Assembly (NCBI GenBank): GCA_041161065.1
Contig: JBEAVE010000041.1
Span: forward strand, 1-47,491
Reading direction: 5' to 3'
DNA: 47,491 nucleotides
From: DYRG01 sp041161065
Lineage (GTDB): Bacteria > Pseudomonadota > Gammaproteobacteria > Beggiatoales > Beggiatoaceae
Shown one piece after another: positions 8,177 to 16,409 of this stretch; positions within the stretch are counted from its first letter, which is position 1, and each line of letters starts with the position of its first letter. The notes beneath the pieces were generated by a model, which searched no databases, was not told where the DNA came from, and saw only the letters and a list, made by a program, of their open reading frames with translations. A program made the translations under genes and the position numbers.

Positions 8177-8392
8177 ATGGCGGCTCGAGTGAGTGTGGAA
8201 GATTGCTTGAAATATATTGACAACCGTTTCAATTTGGTGCTGATTGGGGCGAAACGGGCGCGGCAGTTGGCGTTGGGGGCGAAGGCGCGGATTCCTGAGG
8301 AAAAGGATAAGCCCACCGTGATTGCGTTGCGTGAGTTGGCGCACAAGGCGATTTCCGCCGATGAAATTAAAAAACAGGACGTTGGTAATTAG
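8177..8392 (+). CDS. rpoZ: RNA polymerase omega subunit
   Basis: A small 71-residue subunit that helps fold and assemble RNA polymerase and forms part of a ppGpp-binding site in proteobacteria. MARVTVEDCL-type N-terminus (MAARVSVEDCL), NRFNLVLIGAKRARQL and PTVIALRELA are all typical. I chose the ATG at 8177 because of the strong AGGGAG at 8164-8169, spaced 7 bases; an upstream in-frame ATG at 8138 would add 13 unsupported residues. The protein is slightly shorter than the E. coli one (91). spoT follows after 2 bases, the conserved gammaproteobacterial order. Confidence 0.95.
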   Translation: MAARVSVEDCLKYIDNRFNLVLIGAKRARQLALGAKARIPEEKDKPTVIALRELAHKAISADEIKKQDVGN

Positions 8393-8394
8393 CA

Positions 8395-10530
8395 ATGGAC
8401 GATGATCATTTGCAACCTGCTGATGATCCACCGGTTTTAATCCGTGATTTAGTGGCGCAGATTAAAACCTATTTGTCGGCAGATGAAATTGCGGGGGTGG
8501 TTCGGGCGTTCGAAGTGAGCGCGCAGGCGCATCGACAACAAATGCGGCGCAGTGGTGAACCTTACATTATTCACCCGATTGCGGTCGCGACAATTTTGGC
8601 GCAAATGCACCTCGATGGCGAAACGCTGATGGCGGCGTTGTTGCACGACGTGATTGAAGATACGGATTACAATAAAGAACAGTTATCTCAAGAGTTTGGC
8701 GAAGCGGTCGCGGAAATGGTCGACGGCGTGAGCAAATTGCATAATCTAAACGACAAATCTAAAAAAGACCCCAAATCTAAAAAAGAAGCCAATGCCGCCA
8801 GTTTCCACAAAATGATGATGGCAGTGACGCGCGACATTCGGGTGATTATCATCAAACTCGCCGATCGATTGCACAATATGCGCACCCAATCGTTCATGAA
8901 TGTGGCGACGCGCCGTCGTAAAGCGAAGGAAACTTTAGATTTTTACGCGCCGATTGCGGATCGGTTAGGATTGGGGCGAATGCGCGACGAACTGGTTGAA
9001 CTCGGTTTTATCGGCTATTTTCCGATGCGCAACCTCATCATTCAACACCATTTGCGCCAATATTACGAATCCCGCCGCGACAAAATTAAAGAATTAGAAG
9101 ACAAAATTGAAAAATGGTTATTTCAACGTCAAATTATTGCAGTTGTTCGGTTTTTACCGCGCCAAAGTTACAGTATTTACAAAGAGTTACGCACCAAAGC
9201 CTTCAATGAAATTAAAGGTAATTTGATCTTCAGAATTGTGGTGCAAGATAACGACAGTTGCTATCGAGCGTTGGGCGCAATCCACCAATTGTATCAACCC
9301 AAAACCCTCCAAAGCATCGTCGATCACATCGCCACCCCCAACCCCAACAAAAGCCAATTGCTGCAAACGTCGGTGGTCGATTCCAAAGATTTTCAAGCCA
9401 TCGATATCCAAATTTGCACATGGGAAATGTGGGCGTTCGCGGAATTTGGCATTACCGTCAGCAATTCACACCGAAATACCAACGAATGGGTCGGTAACAT
9501 CTTGTCTTTGTTGGAAACGACCTCGAGTTCTTTAGATTTTTTAGAACACATCAAAGCCGATTTGCAACCCACCGATATTTGTATTTTTACGCCAAAAAAC
9601 GAAATTTTTACGTTGCCCAAAGGCGCGACCGTCGTGGATTTTGCGTACGCGCTGCACAGCGATGTGGGTAATCATTTGGTTCACGCGATCATCGACGGCA
9701 ACGATGTTAATTCTTTAAATGCCACGTTGGAAAGCGGGCAGCGCGTCAAATTAATCACCGATCAAAACGCCTCGCCGTGTCCTGAATGGCTCAATTTCGC
9801 GGTGACAGGCAGAGCCCGCAGCCAAATCCTTAAATTTCTTAAAAAACTCAACCGTGATCAAGCGATTATTTTGGGGCGACGATTGCTCGATAAAGAACTC
9901 GCGCAATTTGGCAAAACCGTTGATTTATTAGGAGAATCTTCGCTCAACGCCCTGCTAAGCACTTTCAAATGCAAAAACCTCGATGAATTGTTGGTCGACA
10001 TTGGATTGGGCAATCATTTGGCGTATTTGGTCGCGCGACAACTCGAATTACGCCCCATCGCGCCCGCCGAAGCCGACAAACCCCTCGCCATTCGCGGCAC
10101 AGAAGGCATGGTGATCCATTTCGCCAAATGTTGTCAGCCAATCCCAGAAGATGCCATTATGGGTTTCATTAGCGCGGGAAAAGGCATTTTAGTGCACACC
10201 CAGAAATGCCCCAAATTAGCAAAACAACGCCAACTTCACCCCGAAAATTGCTTACGTTTGAATTGGAGCGGTGATCCACAACAAACCTTTGAAGTTGAAA
10301 TCCGCATTGAAATGTTTAATGTACCGGGTGTTCTCGCCAATGTTTCTCAAGAATTAGCCGCCCGCGACATTAACATTGAATCCTTAAACGTCGTGCGCAA
10401 AGACGGTTCTCACGCCGAATTAAAACTCACCATTTCTGTGCACCACCGCAAAGAATTAGCAACAGCTATGCGGGCAATTTATCGCATTTCCTCTGTTTAT
10501 AAAGTGTCTCGAGCGCGCGATCTTTCTTAA
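8395..10530 (+). CDS. spoT: SpoT-like (p)ppGpp hydrolase with degenerate synthetase domain
   Basis: 711 residues in the RelA/SpoT order: HD hydrolase, synthetase, TGS, Zn-finger/CC, ACT. The HD domain keeps its catalytic set: H60, H84-D85, E88-D89, and D157 with N161 in LADRLHNM. The synthetase half does not. The Asp of the canonical DIYAFRV segment is replaced (GNLIFRI, about 275-281), GYQSLHT reads KSQLLQT (319-325), and the VEVQIRT core reads IDIQICT (336-342), so the catalytic Glu is Asp and the Arg is Cys. The usual HW after the Gly is also absent. TGS (FAYALHSDVG), the Cys motif KCCQPIPED and the C-terminal ACT (VPGVLANVSQ) are intact. I infer a hydrolase-only enzyme; monofunctional SpoT is known from Moraxellaceae. 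Its stop overlaps the convergent sulfotransferase gene by 4 bases. Confidence 0.9.
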   Translation: MDDDHLQPADDPPVLIRDLVAQIKTYLSADEIAGVVRAFEVSAQAHRQQMRRSGEPYIIHPIAVATILAQMHLDGETLMAALLHDVIEDTDYNKEQLSQEFGEAVAEMVDGVSKLHNLNDKSKKDPKSKKEANAASFHKMMMAVTRDIRVIIIKLADRLHNMRTQSFMNVATRRRKAKETLDFYAPIADRLGLGRMRDELVELGFIGYFPMRNLIIQHHLRQYYESRRDKIKELEDKIEKWLFQRQIIAVVRFLPRQSYSIYKELRTKAFNEIKGNLIFRIVVQDNDSCYRALGAIHQLYQPKTLQSIVDHIATPNPNKSQLLQTSVVDSKDFQAIDIQICTWEMWAFAEFGITVSNSHRNTNEWVGNILSLLETTSSSLDFLEHIKADLQPTDICIFTPKNEIFTLPKGATVVDFAYALHSDVGNHLVHAIIDGNDVNSLNATLESGQRVKLITDQNASPCPEWLNFAVTGRARSQILKFLKKLNRDQAIILGRRLLDKELAQFGKTVDLLGESSLNALLSTFKCKNLDELLVDIGLGNHLAYLVARQLELRPIAPAEADKPLAIRGTEGMVIHFAKCCQPIPEDAIMGFISAGKGILVHTQKCPKLAKQRQLHPENCLRLNWSGDPQQTFEVEIRIEMFNVPGVLANVSQELAARDINIESLNVVRKDGSHAELKLTISVHHRKELATAMRAIYRISSVYKVSRARDLS

Positions 10531-11432
10531 ATCGGTTCTACGCAGTAATGGTAACGTTTCAAATCCAAATTAAACATTTCTGCAAGTTGTTGATTGCTCT
10601 CGCCGTAGAAATGCCCAATGTCGTTTTGAATTTGCTCAATAAAATGCGCATGATAACGTCGAATCACCGGCTGACGGTCTAATATTTGGATCATTTCAAA
10701 AAGTTTATTTGTAATCATTGGAAAGCGCGGCGTGATCGGAAATAAAGAATCATTCCCATGCCAACGATTAACCCGTCTTTTCAATAAGATAGAAAAATCA
10801 CACAGCGATAAATTTACCTTTTCTTCAAACGGAAAAGCCACCGTCGGATCAATCCCAATAAAAGCCGCCAGTTCTTCTAAAAATGCTTGGGGGGTTGCTC
10901 TAAATAATTCATACGGGATAAGTTTAATATTTTCTTTACCGTATAATTGCGCATAGTATTTTGCCAATTTGTGATATTTCAAATTCTCTAAACGAAACAA
11001 CGGAATTCGCCCATCTTGCGGTGGAAACATATATCTTTTCAAATCACAAATTCCCCCCATTCTAATGTATTGTTTGTAATTGGATAAAATCGCGTCAGGT
11101 TGATGACGAATCATAATTAAAATCTTGGCGTTAGGAAACACTTGCTTTAAACGATCGGCGATTTCTTTGCTATCATATCCACCCGAATGCGGATTTCCCG
11201 ACAAACGCTCGCCAGAAATCACTGGAATTCGGTTTTTTTGGCGCGCTTGCTCTATTTTTGGGTAAAAGAAATCTTGAGCTATTTTAGGATCGAAATCAAA
11301 TCCGTGCGGAGAAATAATTAACGGCGCAAGTTCTTCATGTCGCCCAATAAAATCCAATTGCGAATGTTGAGGAAAATATCGCTGTTGTAACCACGTTGTT
11401 GCGGTTTTGTGATAACCCAAATGAATGAGCAT
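10527..11432 (-). CDS. PAPS-dependent sulfotransferase family protein
   Basis: A 301-residue protein with the sulfotransferase fold. The PAPS 5'-phosphosulfate loop is HLGYHKTATTWLQ (4-16), VISGERLSG lies at 71-79, and the 3'-phosphate site is formed by R109 and S117 in IRHQPDAILSN. No signal peptide or membrane segment is seen, so it acts in the cytoplasm. The acceptor is unknown; carbohydrates or lipids are the common ones. The gene starts 2 bases after the stop of the small DUF4351-like gene, so the two are probably co-transcribed. Confidence 0.82.
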   Translation of the reverse strand: MLIHLGYHKTATTWLQQRYFPQHSQLDFIGRHEELAPLIISPHGFDFDPKIAQDFFYPKIEQARQKNRIPVISGERLSGNPHSGGYDSKEIADRLKQVFPNAKILIMIRHQPDAILSNYKQYIRMGGICDLKRYMFPPQDGRIPLFRLENLKYHKLAKYYAQLYGKENIKLIPYELFRATPQAFLEELAAFIGIDPTVAFPFEEKVNLSLCDFSILLKRRVNRWHGNDSLFPITPRFPMITNKLFEMIQILDRQPVIRRYHAHFIEQIQNDIGHFYGESNQQLAEMFNLDLKRYHYCVEPI

Positions 11433-11434
11433 AG

Positions 11435-11668
11435 TTAAAATAGTTCTTCTAATGTATCCACATCAAATAATTTCAAGCTCCATATTTCTAGTTGTTCATC
11501 AGTTGCTTGATTTAAACGCTGCAATACCCATTCAGGTAATGTCTTAAAACGCCGTTCTAATAAACGTTTCAATATTAGGCGTTCTCCTTCGAGTTTTCCT
11601 TGATATTTTCCTTTGTTGAAGGCTTCTTGACCCCATAGGGTTTCCATTAAATCGATGGTTATGGGCAT
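11435..11668 (-). CDS. small DUF4351-like protein (C-terminal part of an Rpn/PD-(D/E)XK-type protein)
   Basis: 77 residues with a charged helix (GKYQGKLEGERLILKRLLERRF) split here as GKYQGKLEGE plus RLILKRLLERRF, then LPEWVLQRLN and TDEQLEIW. This pattern is the C-terminal tail seen on Rpn/YhgA-like putative transposase-nucleases. The nuclease domain is absent. AGGAGA at 11677-11682 is ideally spaced (8 bases), so it looks expressed as a short gene, not a simple debris fragment. No function can be assigned. Confidence 0.6.
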   Translation of the reverse strand: MPITIDLMETLWGQEAFNKGKYQGKLEGERLILKRLLERRFKTLPEWVLQRLNQATDEQLEIWSLKLFDVDTLEELF

Positions 11669-11721
11669 AATGCTGTTCTCCTGTTTGAACCAATGTTAGA
11701 ATTGCAGCGGTTATAAAACAA

Positions 11722-11737
11722 TTAGTTAGCTAACTAA
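11722..11737. repeat. perfect 16-bp palindrome
   Basis: ttagttagctaactaa equals its own reverse complement. It lies in the 250-bp gap between the DUF4351-like gene and the mobB-moeA fusion, which are transcribed away from each other, so an operator role is possible. The rest of this gap shows nothing recognisable. Confidence 0.4.
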
Positions 11738-11930
11738 AAATTCCAATGTAGCCGCGCAGATACCTGTAATTTTATCATATAAATCAACTGCCATAAAATT
11801 AGACATTCGACTGTATAAGTGTCTATCTAATTGCCCATTATAATCAAGGGCAAAATAAGGAACGGCAAAACAAAAACGCTCTTTTTTTAGGAAAAGCAAC
11901 GGTTTTTCTCTCCAAAAAGGAATGACTAAA

Positions 11931-13706
11931 ATGGTGAAGAAAGCGTGGTACAATTTGCGAATGGAATTATTATCTTCGAGTGTCCCGATTTTGGGGATTG
12001 CGGCGTTTAGTGGAACGGGCAAAACAACCTTATTGACCCGTATTTTACCGTTGTTGTGCGAGCGGGGGCTGCGGGTCGGCATCATTAAACACACGCATCA
12101 CGGTTTTGATATGGACAAACCCGGAAAAGATAGCTATCGATTGCGTGAAGCGGGGGCGGCGGTGGTGACGGTTGCGTCGGCGCAGCGGTGGGCGTTGTTG
12201 CAGGAAACCGACGGGCAAGCCGAGCCGTTGCTGCAAAATGTGTTGCCGCACGTTCAATTGTGTGGGCTGGATTTGATTTTGGTCGAAGGCTTTAAACATC
12301 AATACTTTCCAAAAATCGAACTGCATCGCCCCGCCTTAAATCGTCCCTTTTTATATCCACACGACAAATCAGTGATTGCGGTGGCAAGCGATGAACCCCT
12401 CTCGATTTCGTTGCCGCAATTGGATTTAAATAATCCCTCTCAATTCGCTGATTTTATTATTAATTATCTTAAAGGATTTCAAATGCCAAGTTGTTGTGAT
12501 GAAGAGGATTGCGGTGTTTTAACCGTCGATCAAGCCTTAATTCGCCTGAAAGATGCCGTTCAACCCATTGAAGACATTGAAAATTTACCACTGCGCAGTG
12601 CGTTGGGAAGAATTTTAGCCGATCACATCGTTTCAAAAGTGAACGTCCCCGCGCACGTCAATTCCGCAATGGACGGTTATGCGATTAAATTCAATGACAT
12701 ATCTCAACAATTAACCGTCATCGGCACATCGTGGGCGGGGAAACCCTTTCAAGGCGACGTTCAAAATGGACAGTGCGTGCGCATCATGACCGGCGCAAAA
12801 GTCCCCGACGACACCGACACCGTCATCATGCAAGAACACGTCGACCGCACGGGCGATCTCATTGCCATAAAAAAACAATATAAACAAGGAGATAACGTTC
12901 GATTCGCGGGCGAAGACATTGCCATCGGCGAGGTCGTTTTAACCGCAGGCAAAAAATTAAACCCCGCAGACATTGGGCTTTTAGCGTCTTTAGGCGTGAG
13001 TGAAATCAAAGTTAAACGCAAATTACGGGTCGCGTTCTTTAGCACGGGCGACGAGTTGAAATCGGTCGGAGAAATGCTGGGCGACGGCGATATTTACGAC
13101 AGCAATCGTTACACCTTATTTGCAATGCTTGCAGAAATGGGCGTTGAAATGTTTGATTTGGGTGTTGTTCGTGATAATAAAGAAAAAATTCATCAAGCAT
13201 TTCAACAAGCTGCAAATTCAGCCGATGCAGTCATTACAACGGGTGGAGTTTCGGTCGGAGAAGCAGATTTTGTTAAAGAAATCTTAGAACAAGAAGGGAG
13301 GATTTCTTTTTGGAAAGTCGCAATGAAACCCGGCAAACCTTTAGCCTTTGGTGAATTAAAAAAAGCCAAGTTCTTTGGATTACCCGGAAATCCTGTTTCT
13401 GCAATGATTACTTTCCAACAATTTGTCAAACCCACCTTACAAAAAATGCAAGGTCAAATTGAAGAACCGCGTTGGATTTTTCAAGCAACGGCTGGAAATA
13501 ATTTTAAGAAAAAAGCGGGAAGAATGGAGTTTCAACGGGGTATTTTAAAGTTTGAGGAAAATCAGTGGAAAGTCTATTCAACAGGCAATCAAAGTTCAGC
13601 GGTTTTAAGTTCGATGAGTAAAGCTAATTGTTTGGTATTATTACCCGCCGATTCAAACGGAGTTTCAATTGGAGAAACTGCCACCGTTGAATTACTAAAT
13701 TTTTAA
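11931..13706 (+). CDS. MobB-MoeA fusion: molybdenum cofactor guanylation adaptor and Mo insertase
   Basis: 591 residues from this start. The N-terminal part, about 180 residues, is MobB: Walker A FSGTGKTT, IKHTHHGFDMDKPGKDSYRLREAGA and LVEGFKH follow the family order (quoted in short pieces: IKHTHHGFD, KDSYRLREAGA, LVEGFKH). The C-terminal part, about 400 residues, is MoeA: NSAMDGYAI, RIMTGAKVP, FFSTGDEL, TTGGVSVGE and GLPGNPVSA. MoeA inserts molybdate into adenylylated molybdopterin; MobB assists guanine-dinucleotide attachment. The fusion is known in other bacteria. The start is uncertain: ATG 11922, 11931 and 11961 are in frame. AAAAGG at 11915-11920 favours 11931, while TACAAT at 11949-11954 could be a -10 for a near-leaderless start at 11961. 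No other moa or mob gene is adjacent. Confidence 0.88.
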   Translation: MVKKAWYNLRMELLSSSVPILGIAAFSGTGKTTLLTRILPLLCERGLRVGIIKHTHHGFDMDKPGKDSYRLREAGAAVVTVASAQRWALLQETDGQAEPLLQNVLPHVQLCGLDLILVEGFKHQYFPKIELHRPALNRPFLYPHDKSVIAVASDEPLSISLPQLDLNNPSQFADFIINYLKGFQMPSCCDEEDCGVLTVDQALIRLKDAVQPIEDIENLPLRSALGRILADHIVSKVNVPAHVNSAMDGYAIKFNDISQQLTVIGTSWAGKPFQGDVQNGQCVRIMTGAKVPDDTDTVIMQEHVDRTGDLIAIKKQYKQGDNVRFAGEDIAIGEVVLTAGKKLNPADIGLLASLGVSEIKVKRKLRVAFFSTGDELKSVGEMLGDGDIYDSNRYTLFAMLAEMGVEMFDLGVVRDNKEKIHQAFQQAANSADAVITTGGVSVGEADFVKEILEQEGRISFWKVAMKPGKPLAFGELKKAKFFGLPGNPVSAMITFQQFVKPTLQKMQGQIEEPRWIFQATAGNNFKKKAGRMEFQRGILKFEENQWKVYSTGNQSSAVLSSMSKANCLVLLPADSNGVSIGETATVELLNF

Positions 13707-13869
13707 TTTTATTTCTATACGTATCCATTTGTTATAGATAGGAATAGGGGCACAGTGCATAAAAAGATGATCTGATAGAATCTTGAGAAACGGTTTTTTC
13801 AATCATCATTACAACGCCAACTCCTTTCCTAATTAACATCATCTGTTTTAACCCACTAGTAAAATTAGA

Positions 13870-14673
13870 ATGAAACCATTTCTAAAATGGGCGGGAGGAA
13901 AATACCGCCTTATCGATAAAATCAAAGCATTATTACCCGAAGGAAAACGTTTAATTGAGCCTTTTGTGGGTTCGGGATCAGTTTTCTTAAACGTTGATTA
14001 TCCTGAATATTTTTTAAGTGATTCAAATCCAGATTTAATTAATACTTTTCAACAAGTTCAACAAGGCGGCGTTGACTTTATTAATAAAATCAAAGAATTA
14101 TTTGAATTAAAAAATAATCAAGTTGATGTGTTTTATGAATTAAGAAATGAATTTAATGAAACAATGGATTTGAAACGTAAAGCTGTTTTATTTATTTATT
14201 TGAATCGACATGGTTTTAATGGTTTGTGTCGTTATAATTCAAAAGGGGGGTTTAATGTTCCTTTTGGGCGTTATACAAAACCTTATTTTCCCGAACAAGA
14301 ATTACATTTTTTCCTCAAAAAAAGCCAAACTGCAACCTTTGAAATTGCAGATTTTTCAACGACTATGAATAATGCAAAATTTGGTGATGTAATTTATTGT
14401 GATCCACCGTACGTTCCTTTAACAACGACGGCTAATTTTACTAATTATACAGGTGACGGTTTTGATTTGAAAAAACAAGAACAACTTGCCGAACTTGCAA
14501 TAAAACTCATGAACAAAGGCATTCCTGTGATTATTTCAAATCATGATACTGATTTTACTAGAAATATTTATCATTCTGCACAAATAAACGTATTTGATGT
14601 TCAACGTTTTATTTCTAGTGATGGCGCAAATAGAAATAAAAGCCCCGAATTATTAGCAATTTTCTCCAGTTAA
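13870..14673 (+). CDS. dam: DNA adenine methylase (Dam family, GATC type)
   Basis: 267 residues, close to E. coli Dam (278). KWAGGK near the N-terminus, the SAM motif PFVGSGSVF (31-39) and the catalytic DPPY (178-181) are in the alpha-class order, and the target-recognition region includes RYNSKGGFNVPFG. It would methylate the N6 of adenine in GATC. No restriction endonuclease lies on either side, so it is an orphan, as in most gammaproteobacteria. No Shine-Dalgarno site is visible; the start is taken because MKPFLKWAGGK is the usual N-terminus. Confidence 0.9.
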   Translation: MKPFLKWAGGKYRLIDKIKALLPEGKRLIEPFVGSGSVFLNVDYPEYFLSDSNPDLINTFQQVQQGGVDFINKIKELFELKNNQVDVFYELRNEFNETMDLKRKAVLFIYLNRHGFNGLCRYNSKGGFNVPFGRYTKPYFPEQELHFFLKKSQTATFEIADFSTTMNNAKFGDVIYCDPPYVPLTTTANFTNYTGDGFDLKKQEQLAELAIKLMNKGIPVIISNHDTDFTRNIYHSAQINVFDVQRFISSDGANRNKSPELLAIFSS

Positions 14674-15019
14674 CATTAAATAATTTGGCGTTATTTATAT
14701 GGAAGAAAATTGACTTTTAAAATCTAATTCAACCAATCCTAGAATATGAATTAAAAGAAACGCCAAATCACGGGTTATCGGATTAAAATCGATGAGTGCG
14801 GCAGCGTTTTCCAAGCTCCCAAAAAAAAATCGTATCTATTTGATTTAACGATAAAAATCATCGCTATAAGTTTTAAAACCATCGGTTTAATAAAATAATT
14901 AGAAAGTATTGAATGGCAACGGCGTTGAGAAAAAAATTTCAAAAAAGATTTCCTCAATATATTTCTATTGATTTATAATTAAAATATTTTTTGATACCCA
15001 CTTAACCGAGAACGCCATC
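14674..15019. other. 346-bp AT-rich intergenic region between dam and cysS
   Basis: No gene is supported on either strand. A 10-bp inverted repeat (atttggcgtt at 14683-14692, its complement at 14759-14768) encloses 66 bases near the dam end. The remainder is rich in A and T runs, with no convincing promoter for cysS that I can mark. Confidence 0.4.
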
Positions 15020-16393
15020 ATGTTGCATTTGTATAATTCGCTAACTCGCCAGAAAGCTCCCTTTCAACCTATTAAAAATCAAGAAGTTAAGTTGTACGTG
15101 TGCGGTATGACGGTTTATGATTTTTGCCACATTGGGCACGCACGGGTGATGGTGGTTTTTGATATTTTAGTGCGTTATTTGCGATTTTTGGGCTTTAAAG
15201 TCACTTATGTTCGAAATATCACCGACATCGATGACAAAATTATTCGGCGCGCCCAAGAAAATAATGAAGATTTCAATCAATTAACGCAACGATTCATTAA
15301 TGCTATGCACGAAGATGCCGACGCATTAAACATTTTACGTCCAGATATCGAACCGCGTGCGACAGAATTTATCCCTCAAATCATTGCGTTAGTAAATACC
15401 CTTATTAAAAAGGGTTTTGCGTATATTGGGGAAAATGGCGATATTTTTTATGCAGTGGAAAAATTTGCGGATTATGGCAAATTATCGGGTAAAAACCTTG
15501 ATGAATTGCAGGCTGGCAGCCGTGTCGATATTCAAAATGCGAAACAAAATCCCCTCGATTTCGTATTGTGGAAAATGGCAAAGCCCGACGAACCGAGTTG
15601 GGATTCTCCGTGGGGCAAAGGGCGACCGGGTTGGCACATTGAATGCTCTGCGATGTCAAGTCATTGTTTAGGCAACCATTTTGATATTCACGGCGGCGGT
15701 ATGGATTTGCAATTTCCTCACCACGAAAATGAAATCGCCCAATCGGAAGCCGCCAGCGGGGAAACATTCGTAAATACTTGGTTACACAATGGTTTTGTTC
15801 GCGTCAATGAAGAAAAAATGTCCAAATCACTGGGGAATTTTTTTACGGTTCGAGAGGTGTTAGAAAGCTATCAGCCTGAAACGATTAGATATTTTATTGT
15901 CGCAAGCCATTATCGCAGTCCATTAAATTACAGCGATCAACAATTAGATACCGCACATCAAGCACTTACGCGACTTTATACCGCATTGCGTGATTTGCCG
16001 ATTGTTCAAAATAACTATAATGATTTGAAATATCAAGAAAAATTTTGTGCCGCTTTGAATGATGATTTAAACACGCCAGAGGCTTTAGCGGTATTATTTG
16101 AAATCGCTCGCGAAATCAATAAACTAAAAGAAACCGACATTTCTCAAGCCGCTATTTTAGGTAATGAATTACGGCGTTTGGCAAATATTATGGGTTTATT
16201 GCAACATGATCCAAATTTATTTTTCAAAAGTGGAACAACAGACGATAAAGAAATAGAGGAACTAATTGCATTGAGAAATGTTGCACGTCAAAACAAAGAT
16301 TGGAAAGAATCTGATCGAATTCGGGCGGAATTAAAAGAGAAAGGTATTGTATTAGAAGACAGTGCAGGAAAAACCACTTGGCGGCGTGAATAA
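15020..16393 (+). CDS. cysS: cysteinyl-tRNA synthetase
   Basis: 457 residues, the normal length (E. coli 461). Class I signatures are HIGH at 37-40 and KMSKS at 266-270. The zinc site is built from C28 of YVCGMTVYD, the Cys of WHIECSAM, and the His/Glu of HHENEIAQSE. It charges tRNA-Cys in the cytoplasm. A weak GAGAA precedes the ATG. An HlyD-type adaptor gene follows after 16 bases, which is not the usual neighbour. Confidence 0.97.
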   Translation: MLHLYNSLTRQKAPFQPIKNQEVKLYVCGMTVYDFCHIGHARVMVVFDILVRYLRFLGFKVTYVRNITDIDDKIIRRAQENNEDFNQLTQRFINAMHEDADALNILRPDIEPRATEFIPQIIALVNTLIKKGFAYIGENGDIFYAVEKFADYGKLSGKNLDELQAGSRVDIQNAKQNPLDFVLWKMAKPDEPSWDSPWGKGRPGWHIECSAMSSHCLGNHFDIHGGGMDLQFPHHENEIAQSEAASGETFVNTWLHNGFVRVNEEKMSKSLGNFFTVREVLESYQPETIRYFIVASHYRSPLNYSDQQLDTAHQALTRLYTALRDLPIVQNNYNDLKYQEKFCAALNDDLNTPEALAVLFEIAREINKLKETDISQAAILGNELRRLANIMGLLQHDPNLFFKSGTTDDKEIEELIALRNVARQNKDWKESDRIRAELKEKGIVLEDSAGKTTWRRE

Positions 16394-16409
16394 ATTAGAG
16401 GAAATGATA

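Noticed and set aside
7966..8431. Minus-strand ORFs opposite rpoZ and the spoT start
   Set aside because: They are antisense to two firmly identified genes and show no family features.
9187..9620. Several ORFs in other frames within spoT
   Set aside because: Low-complexity translations of the spoT sequence without start signals.
11726..12094. Minus-strand ORF of 122 codons before mobB-moeA
   Set aside because: Its first half is antisense to mobB; the second half (about 11726-11920) has no recognisable domain or start signal. A degraded gene cannot be excluded.
13707..13869. Promoter or small RNA between moeA and dam
   Set aside because: Weak -35/-10-like strings only; nothing supports a transcript.
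14775..14957. Minus-strand 60-codon ORF between dam and cysS
   Set aside because: No ribosome site, no recognisable family and AT-rich composition typical of non-coding DNA.
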